Below, piece after piece: positions 42,713 through 56,450 of a DNA stretch of 64,000 nt; position 1 is the stretch's first letter; every line of letters starts with the position of its first letter. The position numbers and the translations under genes were made by a program. Where the stretch lies: contig OX392530.1 in assembly GCA_947623455.1 (NCBI GenBank), forward strand, positions 29,605,405 through 29,669,404, in the 5' to 3' direction. This DNA is from Mimachlamys varia. Taxonomy: Eukaryota; Mollusca; Bivalvia; Pectinida; Pectinidae. The notes below the pieces were generated by a model. That model was not told the DNA's origin. It saw only the letters and a list, made by a program, of their open reading frames with translations, and made no database searches.

Positions 42713-45589
42713 TATGGATATACATTGCTTGATCTGATCCACGTTCACATTCATGTATTTTTCTACCTGATGTTACGTGTTTCTTGCAATTATTCTTATA
42801 CTCGTACTAATACATTTTTTACCCAATGCGACCTTACTTATATATTTCTGATGTAGTTATTTGCTACCTGAAATTACCTCCACCTGTACAATCAAACAGT
42901 GTGTTACTATTTTTCACCTGATGCCATCAACTTGTACAATTACATGGTCGAGTGACATTTCCTACCTAGTGTCACTTTCCTGAACATTATTTACAGAATA
43001 AACTTTAACAAAATTGAAAATTCAACATTTCATATTTCTTATAAAAATCAATAGCATTGTGCTAGCTTTCATATCGCCTATGACCTTTCAAAAATGGATT
43101 TTCCATTTATCTCAAATATCCGTGCCCCCAATGTTACCAGAGGATGTTATTTCCAATTACATCCAACAAAACTCTCTTCCATCATGATATCGCTACGATG
43201 TCGTGTTTTACAATCACTTCTAACCCCAGCGCCTTCCAGTCTTCCCTATATAATTTGTCTTAATTTTCTGTAGCATATCCACTTTCAACACTTCTCTGTA
43301 GACCTTAAACTTTCGAAAGCACGATTATCTGACTACATTTAGGTCTTCTTCTCAGATAATAATTTATATTTGAATCCTGTCCAAACATCTGAACTTCACA
43401 CACCAATCTGATGTCAGCTTCCCCAGTCACCTATGCAATACATATGTCAAGAGTTTCTGTTTATGTGGGTTTATCGTCCGACGCCATACTTGTAAGTTCA
43501 AATTCATATGTTTCTACAGACCTGTTTTTGTTTTTAATGCATTCTACCGATCCGAAATAATTTTATGATTTATGCAATTTGGCAAGTGTTTTCGTTGTAC
43601 CAAGCTTTGTCACTACCCGCTTGTTTCTATTTGATCCTAATTTAAAGAAAAAATACCACCCATCCGTGTTACTTCTTCCTCATATCATATGTTATATGAT
43701 GAGTAATCTGTTATATGTTATATAAATATTGATAAGTGGCCTGAATGATCTTTTGCATCTAACTGGCACCACTCGACAGCCTTACCACCGTCTACTGGTT
43801 TTCTCTGTCGCAGATTATCATTTCGAATATATGTAATTATCGACCCCGTTTTCTCCTACATTGAACCACAGTCATCTGTTTTGAACTGTTGTGTTAAACT
43901 CACCTTGTTAACAACAGAGAACAAAAACACAACCGTCCTTTATCAAATATATCCGACACCCAATCAATATTTGACAGAAATGTTCATTTCATGCAGGATG
44001 TAAAGGACGTATCTTGTCCTGCTGCCCGGTTCGTCAGAATCGTCTGGTTAAAGTCCGGAACTTGTCGTGGGGTGCCGTCCTCTCGATGTAATAGCGCCAC
44101 TATTTACTTGGCACCGGTGTATAATCCTTTGTTTCAAGATGATTATTCCACAAGTGCCAAATAAGGTGCATGCGCAGAATGAATGGATGTCCACTTCTTT
44201 CTTGGAATGATCTGTGGAAATACAAAAAATATCCAAACTCGTCATTTGTACGATAACATTTATAACTGTGGTGTTAAAGGCTCGTAGTGTACAGGAAGTT
44301 AATTAAATCCGCGAACATGTCGTTTAAATGTCTGCAGTTGATTACATGCACGTACAGGTAGGGCATCATCCTGACCAGACCCGTACAGAGTACAACACAA
44401 CATTGCTGGGGGAAATAACACTGAATGACTCGGGATTTATTTTACTACAGAAGTATCTACCGGGCAGGTCCAAACACATTGCTGCGGGATCATCGATTCT
44501 AAGGTGTTTATGAACAGATCTATAAGTGTACGATTAATAATTAATGGAAGTTTCGTATGACAAATTTGAACTGCATCGTTGCGGTTGATTTATTAGCTCG
44601 GAAAAATCGAAGAGGAGGAACAGTAGCGCAACTATCTATTAAAACATCGCGTGTGATTAGTACCAGTGTAGGGCCTGGGTCTCGCTTGGGTGAACACAGC
44701 TAAACGCTCGCATCACAGCGGTACACACTTCATAAATAATTTGCATAAACGTCTTCATAAACATGAGACAAACATTTAGATCGATGACAAAGTGTCAGAT
44801 ACAATATGCTTTAGACTCGGATCAGAAAGGATTTTTATGGTGACTTTTGAATGATTAATAAAAAGCGTGGACTCGGGTATGATTGTAATGACTGTTGCTG
44901 TTTATGTGGCGTCTCCCGGACGAATCGCTAAATTAGAAGAATTAAGCTCTTTAATGAAACTGATCGATGGTTTGTTTTATTGTCGTCACAAAACGTTATC
45001 AAATGTTCAAAGTCCCCTTTTCGCGATGATGCGTGATTAAGTCCCAGGGATTGTATGTGATGTTATTTCTTGTATACTAGAAGTGTTTAAGGGATCGGTT
45101 TGTATATATATTACGTCCTTTTGACATCCTTTTCCATTTCAAAACTTCTAGTTTGAGGTGGCAGAATAAAGCAGAAATGCCCGTAGAGAAAAAAGACCCT
45201 GCAACGAGTATCTGTCTCATCTACGAAAGCGGTAGACGTACACGGTCACGCAATTTTTCCTTTTGTTATTTTCAGTTTGATAGTGAGGAAAGTACCTATT
45301 CCATATGTTCTTTAAATTGATTAATATTTTTGTAAATAACCTTATGCTTGTATATTGATTAGGAGTGCTAAAAGAGATCCTTCATAGATTTTGTCTATTG
45401 CCAAACTCTCATTGTATCCAAAAACTGAACAATAGAATTATTTTGAAATGAAATGAAAACCCAGATGGTTTTATGCCGTAGGCACTTGATCATTGCTGTC
45501 CCGGTTATTGACGAATTCTTCGTCACCTTTTGTAACATACTTCTTTATATTGTATTCATTGTCTGTCGATCTAACATTGCACAAAACAG
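42713..45589. other. Intergenic sequence
   Basis: Higher GC patches at 44030-44520 have no readable domain. No feature is supported. Confidence 0.5.
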
Positions 45590-45591
45590 TT

Positions 45592-45655
45592 TACTACCTG
45601 TTAACACAGGAGGTTAACTACCTGTTAACACAGGAGGTTAACTACCTGTTAACTG
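45592..45655. repeat. 24-bp short tandem repeat, 2.5 copies
   Basis: Unit CTACCTGTTAACACAGGAGG, TTAA, itself containing the inverted pair CCTGTTAACACAGG. Confidence 0.9.
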
Positions 45656-45819
45656 GTACTGCTGTTGATTATATGCCGAACGATATGTTTGTTCAATATA
45701 TGTAGGAAACATTAATTAGGAAGAATGCTGAAATTGTGTTGGAGTAGAACAATGTAATGCGTCGGCTCCTATGCAATATAAGATTTCTCAACCGAAAGAG
45801 ATGTGTATTACAAGACACG

Positions 45820-46255
45820 TGTTTCTGGCAAGGTACAAGCGATAGGTGTTTCTGGTAAGGTATATCCGATTGGTGTTTCTGGTAAGGTATATCCGATTGG
45901 TGTTTCTGGTAAGGTATATCCGATTGCTGTTTCTGGCAAGGTATATCCGATTGGTGTTTCTGGTAAGGTAAATCCGATTGGTGTTTCTGGCAAGGTATAT
46001 CTGATTGGTGTTTCTGGTAAGGTATATATCTGATTAGTGTTTCTGGTAAGGTACATCCGATTGGTGTTTCTGGTAAGGTATATCCGATTGGTGTTTTTGG
46101 TAAAGTATATCCGATTGGTGTTTTGGTAAGGTATATACGATTGGTGTTTTTGGTAAAGTATATCCTATTGGTGTTTTGGTAAGGTGTATACGATTGGTGC
46201 TTCTGGTAAGGTACGAGTATACGATAGGTAATTCTAGTAAGATATATACCAAAGG
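45820..46255. repeat. 27-bp minisatellite, about 16 copies
   Basis: Unit TGTTTCTGGTAAGGTATATC, CGATTGG. The left part is uniform and the right part (after 46020) is diverged with indels. Reading frames on both strands are by-products. Confidence 0.96.
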
Positions 46256-46609
46256 TGTTTCTTGCATGGAAATACATTGTTGTTTTCAATTATAAATGTC
46301 TGTCTCTAGGTAGGTGTTTAGCATATTGGGAACGGATGGGATCATATGTAGACTGTTTACGTCTTGGACTCGCTGGTTAGATAAATACACGATACCTACA
46401 TTATGTATTGCACAATGTATAAGTGAGATATAGATATACACTTCATACTACATACCTTTGTGATATGCTAATACTAAAGATTTAAATCTCTGTTTTGATT
46501 ATATATACGAATTTATAGTGTCTAGATCATTATATTCGCAATAGGTAAGGACTCTGTTTTAGATATCATTACTTTAAATCCTTGAACATATTGTGTAACT
46601 CTTCAGCTT

Positions 46610-47460
46610 ACTTACTTTTAAACTAGTAGTTAATGGTAAGTCTGTCATTTAACTTACAAGTTAACTAGTAATTTATGTTTACCCCGTCAGTAAACCTGCA
46701 TGTAAACTAGTAGTTTATGCTTACCCTATCAGTAAACCTGCATGTAAACTAGTAGTTTATGCTTACCCTATCAGTTAACATACATTTAAACTAGTAGTTT
46801 ATGCTTAGCCTGTCAGTTAACATACATGTTAACTAGTAGTCAATCCTTACACTGTCATTTAACTTACATGTTAACAAATAGTTTATGTTTACCCTGTCAG
46901 TCAACATACATTTTAACTAGTAGTTTATCCTTACACTGTCAGTTAACATACATGTTAACTAGTGCTTACACTGTCATTTAACTTACATGTTAACTAGTAG
47001 TTTATCCTTATCCTGTCAGTCAACATACATGTTAACTAGTAGTTTATGCTTACCATATCAGCTGCACGTTAACTAGTAGTTTATGCTTACTCTGTCATTT
47101 AACTTACATTTATAATAGTAGGTTATGCTTACTCTGTCATTTAACATACATTTAAACTAGTAGTTTATGCTTACCCTGTCAGTTAACATACAAGTTAACT
47201 AGTACTTTATCCTTACTCTGTCAGTTAACATACATGTTAACTAGTAGTTTATCCTTACCCTGTCAGTTAACATACATGTTAACTAGTAGTTTATCCTTAC
47301 CCTTTCAGTTAACATACATGTTAACTAGTAGTATACGCTTACCCTATCAGTTAACATACATTTAAACTGTTTAAATGCTTAGTCTGTTATTTAACTTACA
47401 CGTTAACTAGTAGTTTATGTTTACCTTATCAGTTAACTTACACGTTAACTAGTAGTAGAA
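46610..47460. repeat. 42-bp minisatellite, about 20 copies
   Basis: Unit AACTAGTAGTTTATGCTTAC, CCTGTCAGTTAACATACATG, TT. It is unrelated in sequence to the 42-bp array at 32.6 kb. It ends where a family R fragment begins. Confidence 0.95.
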
Positions 47461-47590
47461 ACATAAGACGCTTACTCTTCCGAAACACCAGTCCTGATCT
47501 TATTCTCTTGTACTTTAACAAGGGTATCTATGTTAATATTTCCTTTGTTCATATGTTACCTCTAGTTGACGTTTTGATATTCCCTGAATA
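47461..47590 (+). mobile_element. Family R fragment
   Basis: Begins in AGACGCTTACTCTTCCGAAAC and ends near GTTTTGATATTCCCTGAAT. It directly abuts the 42-bp array. Confidence 0.7.
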
Positions 47591-47719
47591 TTAACTTTAA
47601 CGCAAATAAAAGCAAACTAGTTTATATTCACTCTGTCAGTTGAACTAGAAGTTTTGCTAATTCTGCCAGAAATTTTTTTAATGCAATTCTCACTCAATTG
47701 TTTTCCAGTTTAAATTTGA

Positions 47720-47965
47720 GAGATGTGTTCGATTCTTATTTTGAGGACTTGATGTTCACTTAGGTGTGACCATCATCGACATGGCGGGCGAGTTCGATGA
47801 AGCAGAAGACGCTTACTCTTCCGGAACACATGGTCTTATTATCTTGAACTTTTACAAGGGTCTCCGTGTAAATCTTTCCTGTGTATATATTTTGCCTCTA
47901 GTTTAATCGATTTTGAGTTCGGATTAGGATTTTGTTAACGCTTCAGTATTTTCTATTTTTTTCTC
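47720..47965 (+). mobile_element. Family R fragment
   Basis: The 3' UTR block with TTCGATGAAGCAGAAGACGC and GAGTTCGGATTAGGATTTTG. No RT tail. Confidence 0.75.
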
Positions 47966-48034
47966 GGTGCAGTATCCTTAACCCTAATGTAGACACATAT
48001 CGTGTATTGGGTATACTTTTATAACACTACATAT

Positions 48035-48665
48035 AAGCAGGGGAGCTATAGCTTATACAGTTACTTAAAACTAATTTAGGCAATGAAGCGATATTTTATA
48101 CAGTTTTCTTATACTTATTTAGACAATGAAGCTATAGTTTGTACAGTTCCCTAACACTAATTTAGGCAATGAAGCTTTAGTTTGTACAGTTCCCTAAAAC
48201 TAATTTAGGCAATGAAGCTATAGTTTGTAGAGTTCCCTAACACTAATTTAGGCAATGAAGCTTTAGTTTGTAGTTATTTTACACTTATTGATGTAATGAA
48301 GCTACTGTTTGTAGTTAGATAACACTTATTTAGGCAATGAAGCTATTGCTCATACAGTTTCCTTAAACTTATTAAGTCGATGGATCTATAGTTTTTACAG
48401 TTCTCTAACACTTATTCAGACAATGGATCTATAATTTGTACAGTTTCCTTTAACACTTATTTAGGCAAGGAACCTAAATATTATACATTTTCCTAACACT
48501 TATTTAGACAACGGAGATATAGTTTATAGTTTCATTACACTTATTTAGGCAATGGCATTATAGTTTGTACAGTTTCCTTACACCAAATTAGGCAACGAAG
48601 CTGATGTATATTCTTTACAATTTTCTAACACTTAATTAGACAATGAAAAAATAGTTAAACACGTC
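48035..48665. repeat. ~43-bp minisatellite, about 14 copies
   Basis: Unit near CAATGAAGCTATAGTTTGTA, CAGTTCCCTAACACTAATTT, AGG, quite diverged at its 3' half. Confidence 0.9.
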
Positions 48666-49327
48666 TTCACACTACTGTTTCAATGTGCATTTGGTAATAA
48701 ACTGAATTGAATTGAATTGTAGGCAATGAAGCATTCTGACACTAATTAATATGGGGCTGCACATTTACCGTATATCTTGATTATGTTGTGGTTCCCTAGC
48801 TAAAGTGACTATTCTATCGGTATATTGGTAAAAAAAGGACATTGCTTTGCATTGGTGTTGAACCACACTGATGCTACTTTAAAAGCAAACCTCTAACATG
48901 CAATGTTCACATAGACTGTTCTGTATTGAAGAAGCAGGAGAAATATTTCGTCAGATGCTCATGGTTATTTTGTTGTTTAATACACTTTACAGAGTTTTCT
49001 TCCATTACTTATAATGATCTATAGATGAGGAAGCTTTGCGTTGTAGTAGTAAATAACTTCTGACAATACTGTAGGTAAAAACTGAATGGACATTATAATG
49101 AGGCTGTACTAAACACCGTTACTTTTAAAGGCCCAATATACGTAATATTCGGCAAAACTTGTAGCGAAAATCAAGCCTTATAACTTATTATATTTATATA
49201 TTTAGTTAAGATTAACTGATATAAGGAATATTCAAGATGAATACCAACAAAATAAAAATCATGACTACGGATTTCCTAGTTAGGGAGCTGTACTGAACAC
49301 TGTTTCCTTTTAGTGCTTACTGATCTG
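48666..49327. other. Intergenic sequence
   Basis: Nothing recognised. Confidence 0.5.
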
Positions 49328-49575
49328 AAGGATGACGTAACACACATATGCTGCGCCTTTTAAATTTAGTAATGGATACAGTGTGCCGAAAAAATAAATT
49401 GAACAAATAGCTTTTTCGTTCTTCTGGGACTCTTCAGTGATGCTAGGGGCCAAAACATGGGAATCCAAAATTTCTAAACTAATGTTAAAGCAAAAGGGTG
49501 AGGTGCGTTCACCCCTTTAATTTATGAATTTAAAAGTAAATTTGAACTAATTCTGTATAATTTCAAATCGTGTAC
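49328..49575 (-). mobile_element. Family H repeat with hammerhead-like core
   Basis: The minus strand reads CACTGAAGAGTCCCAGAAGA, ACGAAAAAGC. The CUGANGA and GAAA boxes are both present, and stem II is weakened (GUCC/GAAC). Ends match the 24685-24935 copy. Confidence 0.75.
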
Positions 49576-51830
49576 TAAGGTAAGGAAGCTATATGGTGTA
49601 TTGATTGGAAACTATAACGCCTTAACTGTCGTCAGCGAAAGTATTATTTGCACTATACATGTACCAAACGACATACATTTGAGTGATGTTGACGAGCAAT
49701 CATCGGTTACTATCGGGACAATTTATTGTACTTCCACATCATCGACTGTCAAGCACACGCTTAACCACTGACACACGCCACGCCGCTCCGTAGGGAGTGT
49801 ACGTAGCGCCTAGCCAGGTACTCGCTATACCAGACTCTGTAGGTAAAGTGTTGAGTAAAAGGGGAGTCACATGCAACTCTGTGATTAGGCCTGTCAATAC
49901 CATGGGGAAGTATTGCGTGTCATATTTTACAGTGTTCCTCTAGGAATATAGTCTTGGAATTGTCAAACAATTGTGGATAGGAGTGGTATCAAGCACTTTT
50001 ATCACGTGAAATCGTGTCGTGCTTTCTACAAAATAAAAAATGTCTGAGTTTCAATGTTCGTTATGCAATCGGCCTAAACAGTTTGTATATGACACTGACA
50101 TAAAAAAAAATGTTTGTGTTAGACAACATTAATGTTTTATTGAAAAACAAAGCTATAAAAGTTCCATACCATTTTGGCAGCATACTACTATCCATAAGAG
50201 GATATCAAAAAGACACCCAACACCACTACCAAGTCTTATTTGTAAAATGCTATTCCGATGCTAGATAAAATGGTATTCCGAGGCTGAATAATATGCTAAT
50301 AATTAAGCACGTGGTCTTTTCCGTTTATACTTTTAAATTGTTAGTATTTTTATCGCGAAGTATCATTGTAAACAGTAACATTAACACATGTTACAGCATG
50401 CTGTAGTATGTCGAGTCCATTGCGACAGAATGTGTTCTGTAGACCATTATTGACATCGTTATACTCTGGTTCCATTCAGTATAACGTGTGTATCATTTTG
50501 TTGAATGGAAAGTTCCCAATCAATAGTCGTATGAGATATCGTTTCCCGGGTTATTTGATACACAACATGGCCGTCTCCATTTCAGTGACACGGTTGCTGA
50601 TTTTTATTGTGTCGTATTGTTCGGCTGTTGTTTCAATATATCGTCGGAAATGAATACAATGGCAAAGCAGATTTTAAAAACAAAATCGATGACAAACTTT
50701 TGTCTTTTATCGATTACGGGGCGACTGAAAACACGCATTTCAGCCTTTGTCTATATCCTTGATGGGCGCGAGATCACTATTGGGACCATATCGATTTCAC
50801 AGTGTGAACGAGACACTGGCGGGGAGCTATAATTTTAATTCACATAATACAATTGAGAATATACAACAATACTTTTAAACCATACTAAATATCCTGCCAT
50901 TCTGTCACATTAAAATTGAAAATGTGTTTTTTTTTAAGATATCCTACAATAACTTTGTCTTCGTGAATATGCCTCAGCTTGCTGTTTTATATATAAAAAT
51001 GCAAATTAAAATTGTAGGTAAAAAAATATATGGCAGTATTCAAATATTGTGTTTTATGTTAAAATAACAACACACTGATCGTCTAGTAGATATTCAAACA
51101 GTTTATAAATATCCTCTAAATTATTTGAAGGTTGGTTACACACCGAAATGTTATGATGAATGAATGTCATTCATGATGTAGCATGTTGGACTTATTGTTC
51201 TGTGCTCTGAAACCACCTTATGGTTTAAATTATGACTCTATATATTAAAGAGCTTTTTTTTGTTTGTTTCTGTATATCTTTTAATATGCATTCATCTGAA
51301 TAGTTGAGCTATTAAATTGATTGTGCATTTAATTATTTTGAGATTTAAACAATTTTATAATTTGGATTACTAAATCATCATTGTGTTTGAATAATTGTGC
51401 ATGCTATATTCATTAAATTTAATTTATGTTAAGTATATCATTTTATCATTGACAACTCGAGTCTAAACAAGAAAAAAAGACATATATTGATCTATCAATT
51501 TCATATGCTAACTTGTTTCAACTTGGGCCTTTCAAACGACCAACGACATTTTATCAATAAAGTTGATAACTATCAGATTTTTTTGTGAACTTTAAAATTG
51601 AATAGCTTTTTGAAAACAACCAGGTAAACGTGATAAAATTTCCGGTAAATGCAAAATAAAGGAAGGCCTACAACATCAGTACTAGATTAAAGCTGAGCGG
51701 AAACATCAATTACCTCATAGAGTCTAAATTGATTGTTGGCTCGCGTGGTGAAACTATAGCCTTATAACGCTATAATAAACTGTTCGTTAAGTGTAGCGGC
51801 TGCTGCTGCTGTCTGCTATGAAGCTTACCT
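49576..51830. other. Intergenic sequence
   Basis: A weak tRNA-like A box (minus, GTGTCAGTGGTTAAGCG) near 49755-49775 may be SINE debris. Open frames at 50408-50832 show no recognised motif. Confidence 0.45.
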
Positions 51831-52140
51831 AGACCGAACTCGTCACCTGTAGTCACGCCTCCCTCGTCACACGCCGATCCAAGCTTTAGATTATAACTGT
51901 CACACAGCGTTCATCATTAAATGTCCCGTGGCCAGAATTCCTCCACAAGGTCTGGATGACACAGTCAGTTCTACTATCAAAGCTCCGATGATCACTCTGT
52001 GATGGACACTTTAGCAGACGACAGATGGATTTAGAATAACTACACGCGCACTGTGTGTCGTCTGCTCCCTGAATGTCCCAGTGAGCGGCCTGTCGTCAAT
52101 TTTAAGCATTCCCCTTCCTGGAAAGGTAATTCCCCCTTCA
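51831..52140 (-). other. GC-richer patch with a donor-like end; possible untranslated exon
   Basis: The minus strand ends ..GAGTTCGGTCTAG|GTAAGC, a plausible 5' splice site, and its GC is clearly higher than its surroundings. All frames have stops and no ATG stays open to the donor, so only a 5' UTR or noncoding exon would fit. Confidence 0.25.
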
Positions 52141-54364
52141 GGTGACGAGCCTATCCCGTTCCGCTGATTCCTCTCGCTTGATATAATAATAATGATTTTG
52201 TCCCAGGTAAAATTGAGCGCGTGAAATATTTAACACTTGCATGCAAGCGCACGTTGTCGATATTACCGCCGACATCACTTCACCATAACTACCCAAGCTT
52301 CCCGCCCCATCAATCGAATAGCTTGTTGAAGCTTTTTGAAAGATACAAACACAGAGAGTTGTCAGCACTGGTTAACATATATAATCAAAAAGGATGAAAC
52401 AGTGTAAAATGCATTTGCGAAATTAATGAGGCCTATTTATGGGGAAATTGATAATTCCAAAATATTGGTTTTTATTGTATTCTCTTCCACTTTGCTTTAC
52501 GTTGGGGGCAACATTTTAAATATTTACCAAAAAGTTTATACAGCCATATTCAAATGAAAATATATTTTTACTGAAAGATGCATAATTTTTCAATATATTA
52601 CTATTTACCCCTTAATGAACCTTCCATGTACAAGAGCGTAAAAATAGTCACAAAGCGCATGGATTTTAATCGAAAACCACACACACATTAGATAAAGGGC
52701 CTATTATTTATCATTTCAATTTACATTTATACACCAACTTTAATACAAAAGGTGTGCGCTCATCTGAATAGGTTCTTAAATAGGTGTCAAATGATGGTAT
52801 GAAACTGTATAATTTAGTGTGAACACTTTGTAAGAAAAGTTTGTTTTATAAGAATTTGTAATTTAAATAGATTTGTATGCTAAGTTGCGCGAAGACCATA
52901 GTGTACAACACAAAGGGATAGTTTAATGATCTGTTATTTCATGACCATTGGCACCAGCAAAAACCCCTGCGCGTTAGTTTTTTTTAAATGAATGAGAAAA
53001 TCTGTAACTTAACTATGCTTCTTGTACAACATGACTAGAGACTATTGATAATAAATGTAAAAAGAGATTATACATGTGGAAAAAAGCAATATTAACTTCA
53101 AAACTGAAGTAAAATTACTTTCACCATCCTTATGTATTGTGTCCTATGTTAAATCACGTGTAAATGACTTTTTTGGGGCTGAAAGGAAAAAAAATTAACA
53201 CAGGCATGATATATACGGAATGCCAATGTACCACCGAAAAACTTTAAGTCTAACACAAAATTATACTTCAATTCCCGGTTAGAATTTCCATGTTCCTGAA
53301 CCTACATGTACTCTAATAAATCTAAGCATTGTCTTTAGATGACTGTATCAAGGTAGAAACTCTAAGTAGCAAACCGTTCTAAAAGTCCTTATTTATATTT
53401 CCTCGAGGGTTCGTAGTTAAGACTTAAGGTCTGTGTTTGATATCAAAACTTTGGCAAGATTGTCAATATACAATAAACTCAATATTATTAAAAAAACAAC
53501 AACAAAAAACTAAGCTATAAAACTAAACGCCCCATTGTGAATATGCTAGGAGGGTTAACAATTATGAAAGTGAAATGGTTCACACTTAAAATACTTCATT
53601 TCATTTTTCTTCTTCTATAAAAATTATTTGAATATTAACACACAAAAGTAACATTGCACTAAAAGTAACAATTATTTCAACCATGCCTATCACTATAAAT
53701 CAAATTTGATATTATTCATGTAAAATCATGTCGAGCGAATCGAATGTTTACGTCATGTTCACAAAGAAAATTATTTAATCAACATAATACATGTATTTTT
53801 TATGTATTCCGATACGCTAAACATTGGACTACCCTTTATTTAACTTCACAAACAATTACTGACACGGACAGGCTTAAATACTTTTCAAATCATGATCGAG
53901 ATATCATAAACCTTTCTTTCTTCCCCTTTTTAGTGTGCCAACAATATTCGTTCCAGTCCAACGGATCAATGATAATGGCGCTATTAACGTATAATACTCC
54001 TATAAAAAGGTTTTATAAATCGTTACAAATAAACATTTTAACAGTTCAAAACTTGCCACATGAAATGGATTATTTCGATTGAACACATTGAATTGAGTCA
54101 TTTGCTAGACAATTAAAGCTTTCAAAATGTTTAAGATTATCAATACAATTGACAAGAATATAACCACCAAAAACGTGTAAGTTTTAATGTAATATCGTAT
54201 ATGATGTAGTAGAAACAGCTTTGTGGAAATCTTGTATTAGCCTGCTGTTCAATATCGGCGATCTGCAATGGTGAGAAATGTGGCAATAGTGTAGATGTAA
54301 TAATTTTACAATAGCTACGTTGTCAGAACATGAAATTTGATCATGGATATAGATTTTGAAACCT
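52141..54364. other. AT-rich intergenic sequence
   Basis: Open frames at 52138-52368 and 53744-54082 lack motifs. No repeat array seen. Confidence 0.5.
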
Positions 54365-54480
54365 TGTCTTATTCACTTGTATTTTTGCAAGGGTCAATCT
54401 TTCCTTTGTTCATATTTTGCCCTTAGTTTAATGGATTTTGAAATCGGATTATGGTTTTGTTGACCCTTCAGTAGTCTGAT
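54365..54480 (+). mobile_element. Family R fragment
   Basis: The end block CTTTGTTCATATTTTGCCCT.. TCGGATTATGGTTTTGTTGA. Confidence 0.7.
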
Positions 54481-54689
54481 ATTTTTACTTACGGTATAAG
54501 TTTGTTTACATCGGATTGTATTTAAAAATATGATGGAATTCTAAGTTCACATTGTTTATTGTCTTTTTCAATCAATATATATAATATAATTATGTCAGAT
54601 ACTATCAATGATGCGGTTTAACAAGAAAAGGAATTGTTGATATCAAAGTGTTTTATGTTTACATATTTTAAAGATTATAAGCGCTTCCC

Positions 54690-54995
54690 CCCGAAAACCC
54701 TGGTCTTATTCTCCTTGTACCCATCAATTGTCTTCATGTAATTATTTCCTTTTTTTGACCAGCACGGGCAGTTTACAACTAAACTGTATGATAACGTAAC
54801 GATTTCGATTTTTCGATCGTGAACTTTCCCTTTCTTGATAGGAACATCCCTGGTCCTCCATCAAAAGGTGTTTTCATGTCGCAGTTGATTCGTTATTCTA
54901 GGGCTTGCTCTGAATATCGAGATTTTCTTTGCTCATATTTTGCCTCTAGTTTAATGGATTTTGAGTTCGGATTATGGTTTTGTTGATGCTTTAGT
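54690..54995 (+). mobile_element. Family R fragment with rearranged RT tail
   Basis: Contains ACTAAACTGTATGATAACG (the RT tail LYDN/KRDD region), then TGTCGCAGTTGATTCGTTATTCT (QLIRYS) and the 3' UTR end. The order of parts shows internal deletion, and the frame is broken. Confidence 0.7.
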
Positions 54996-55504
54996 TTATT
55001 AATTTCATGTTTGTATTGCACTTTTTGTTTAAACTTTCAATATTTTCTTGCTCTATACATCATCTTATACAAAAAATGCGTTTTGAGGTGGTTTCATGTT
55101 ATATCATCAGTAAGTTAAGCTGGTTAATCATTAAAAGATCGAAAACATCATCCGACTGGAAGGTCATAAATCGTATTATATATATTTTCATATCAATTAA
55201 GCTGTCAATTATAAACACTGAAGTTAGTGTTAGGGCTCTGTTATATAATGGTATGTACTCACAAATAGTTTAAATCTTAGTGCTTTGGTCAAACGCCTTC
55301 CGATTTTATCATTCTTTTTTATCAATATAACTCGGGTCCAAAATGCTTAAAAAGTTGTTTTTTTACAAAAATATATTGTATATGGAGGGTCATTATTTTA
55401 TTTCTTGTTTTGACTTCAATTTTTATTAAATTTTTGTATTTATTTATCTTATGCAAAAGGTGAAAGGGATGAACATTTGAAGACATTGTGTTATGTGTGT
55501 TGAG

Positions 55505-55625
55505 ATGGGCGATTGATTGGGACGAAATATCTGTATGGTGCAGTTTAATTCATTTTTTCGTTATACTGTATCTATTACTAAATTTAAAAGGTGCAGCACA
55601 TGTGTGTGTTACGTCACCTTTATAA
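55505..55625 (+). mobile_element. Partial family H repeat
   Basis: GATTGATTGGGACGAAATAT, CTGTATGGTGCAGTTTAATT and the usual tail to GTTACGTCACC. The core is degraded. Confidence 0.7.
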
Positions 55626-56269
55626 AGCAAACCGAAAATCTTTATTCAGGCAGCGGTAATACAGTATCATTAGAATAGGGATGCGATACCAAATGTCAGA
55701 ATATTTAAAAAGAAATGTTTCTACTAGACCGAAAAACGCAAATATAGGCCAACTGTCGAACTAGCTAGCTAGTTTCCATGAAACAAAGGCCTGACTTCTC
55801 TGGTATGTGTTTTCAGTCTTATTCAAGAATCAGATTATATATATATATTTGGAAGCTAGGAAATTTAACAGAATGAAATGTGGACAAAGTAGATTGTTTT
55901 ATATAACAGAAATTCATTAGAACTGATTTTACCGAATAGAAGCATAATCTACTATTTCAAAACCAAGGGAAAATTATGTTAAGTAAGCTTGACTAAACCA
56001 CCAATGGATTTCGGCATGTCTGCTGTCACCTTCCAGTGAACTATACCATTCTGTCACACTCTGAGATAAGTGTAATTTCATAACAGCAACCCCGGGGGCC
56101 CTGTAATACTTCCTTGGCGTAGTTTGTCATAACATGTGTAGATAACCCTGGATACATAGTGTTATCTATTTAAGAAAAAAAGCTACTCATGGCCGCCGCT
56201 GTTTAATATGCCCATTAGTCCTTATAGTTTCTGCAGTATGCATATCGGTGTTTATAATTTCTTATTAAT

Positions 56270-56450
56270 AAGTATGAACATCAGTGATTATTAGTTCTAA
56301 ACTATGAACAGCAGTGCTTATAAGTTCTAAACTACAAATATCAGTGCTAATTATTTCTAAAGTATGAACATCAGTATTTATAATTTCAAAAGTATGAACA
56401 TTAGTATTTATAATTTCTAAAGTATGAACATCAGGGCTTATAATTACTGC
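56270..56450. repeat. ~30-bp tandem repeat, about 6 copies
   Basis: Unit near TATGAACATCAGTGCTTATA, ATTTCTAAAG, diverged. Confidence 0.85.

Noticed and set aside
45693..46289. 198-codon minus frame and shorter plus frames
   Set aside because: A product of the 27-bp array. Amino-acid composition simply mirrors the unit.
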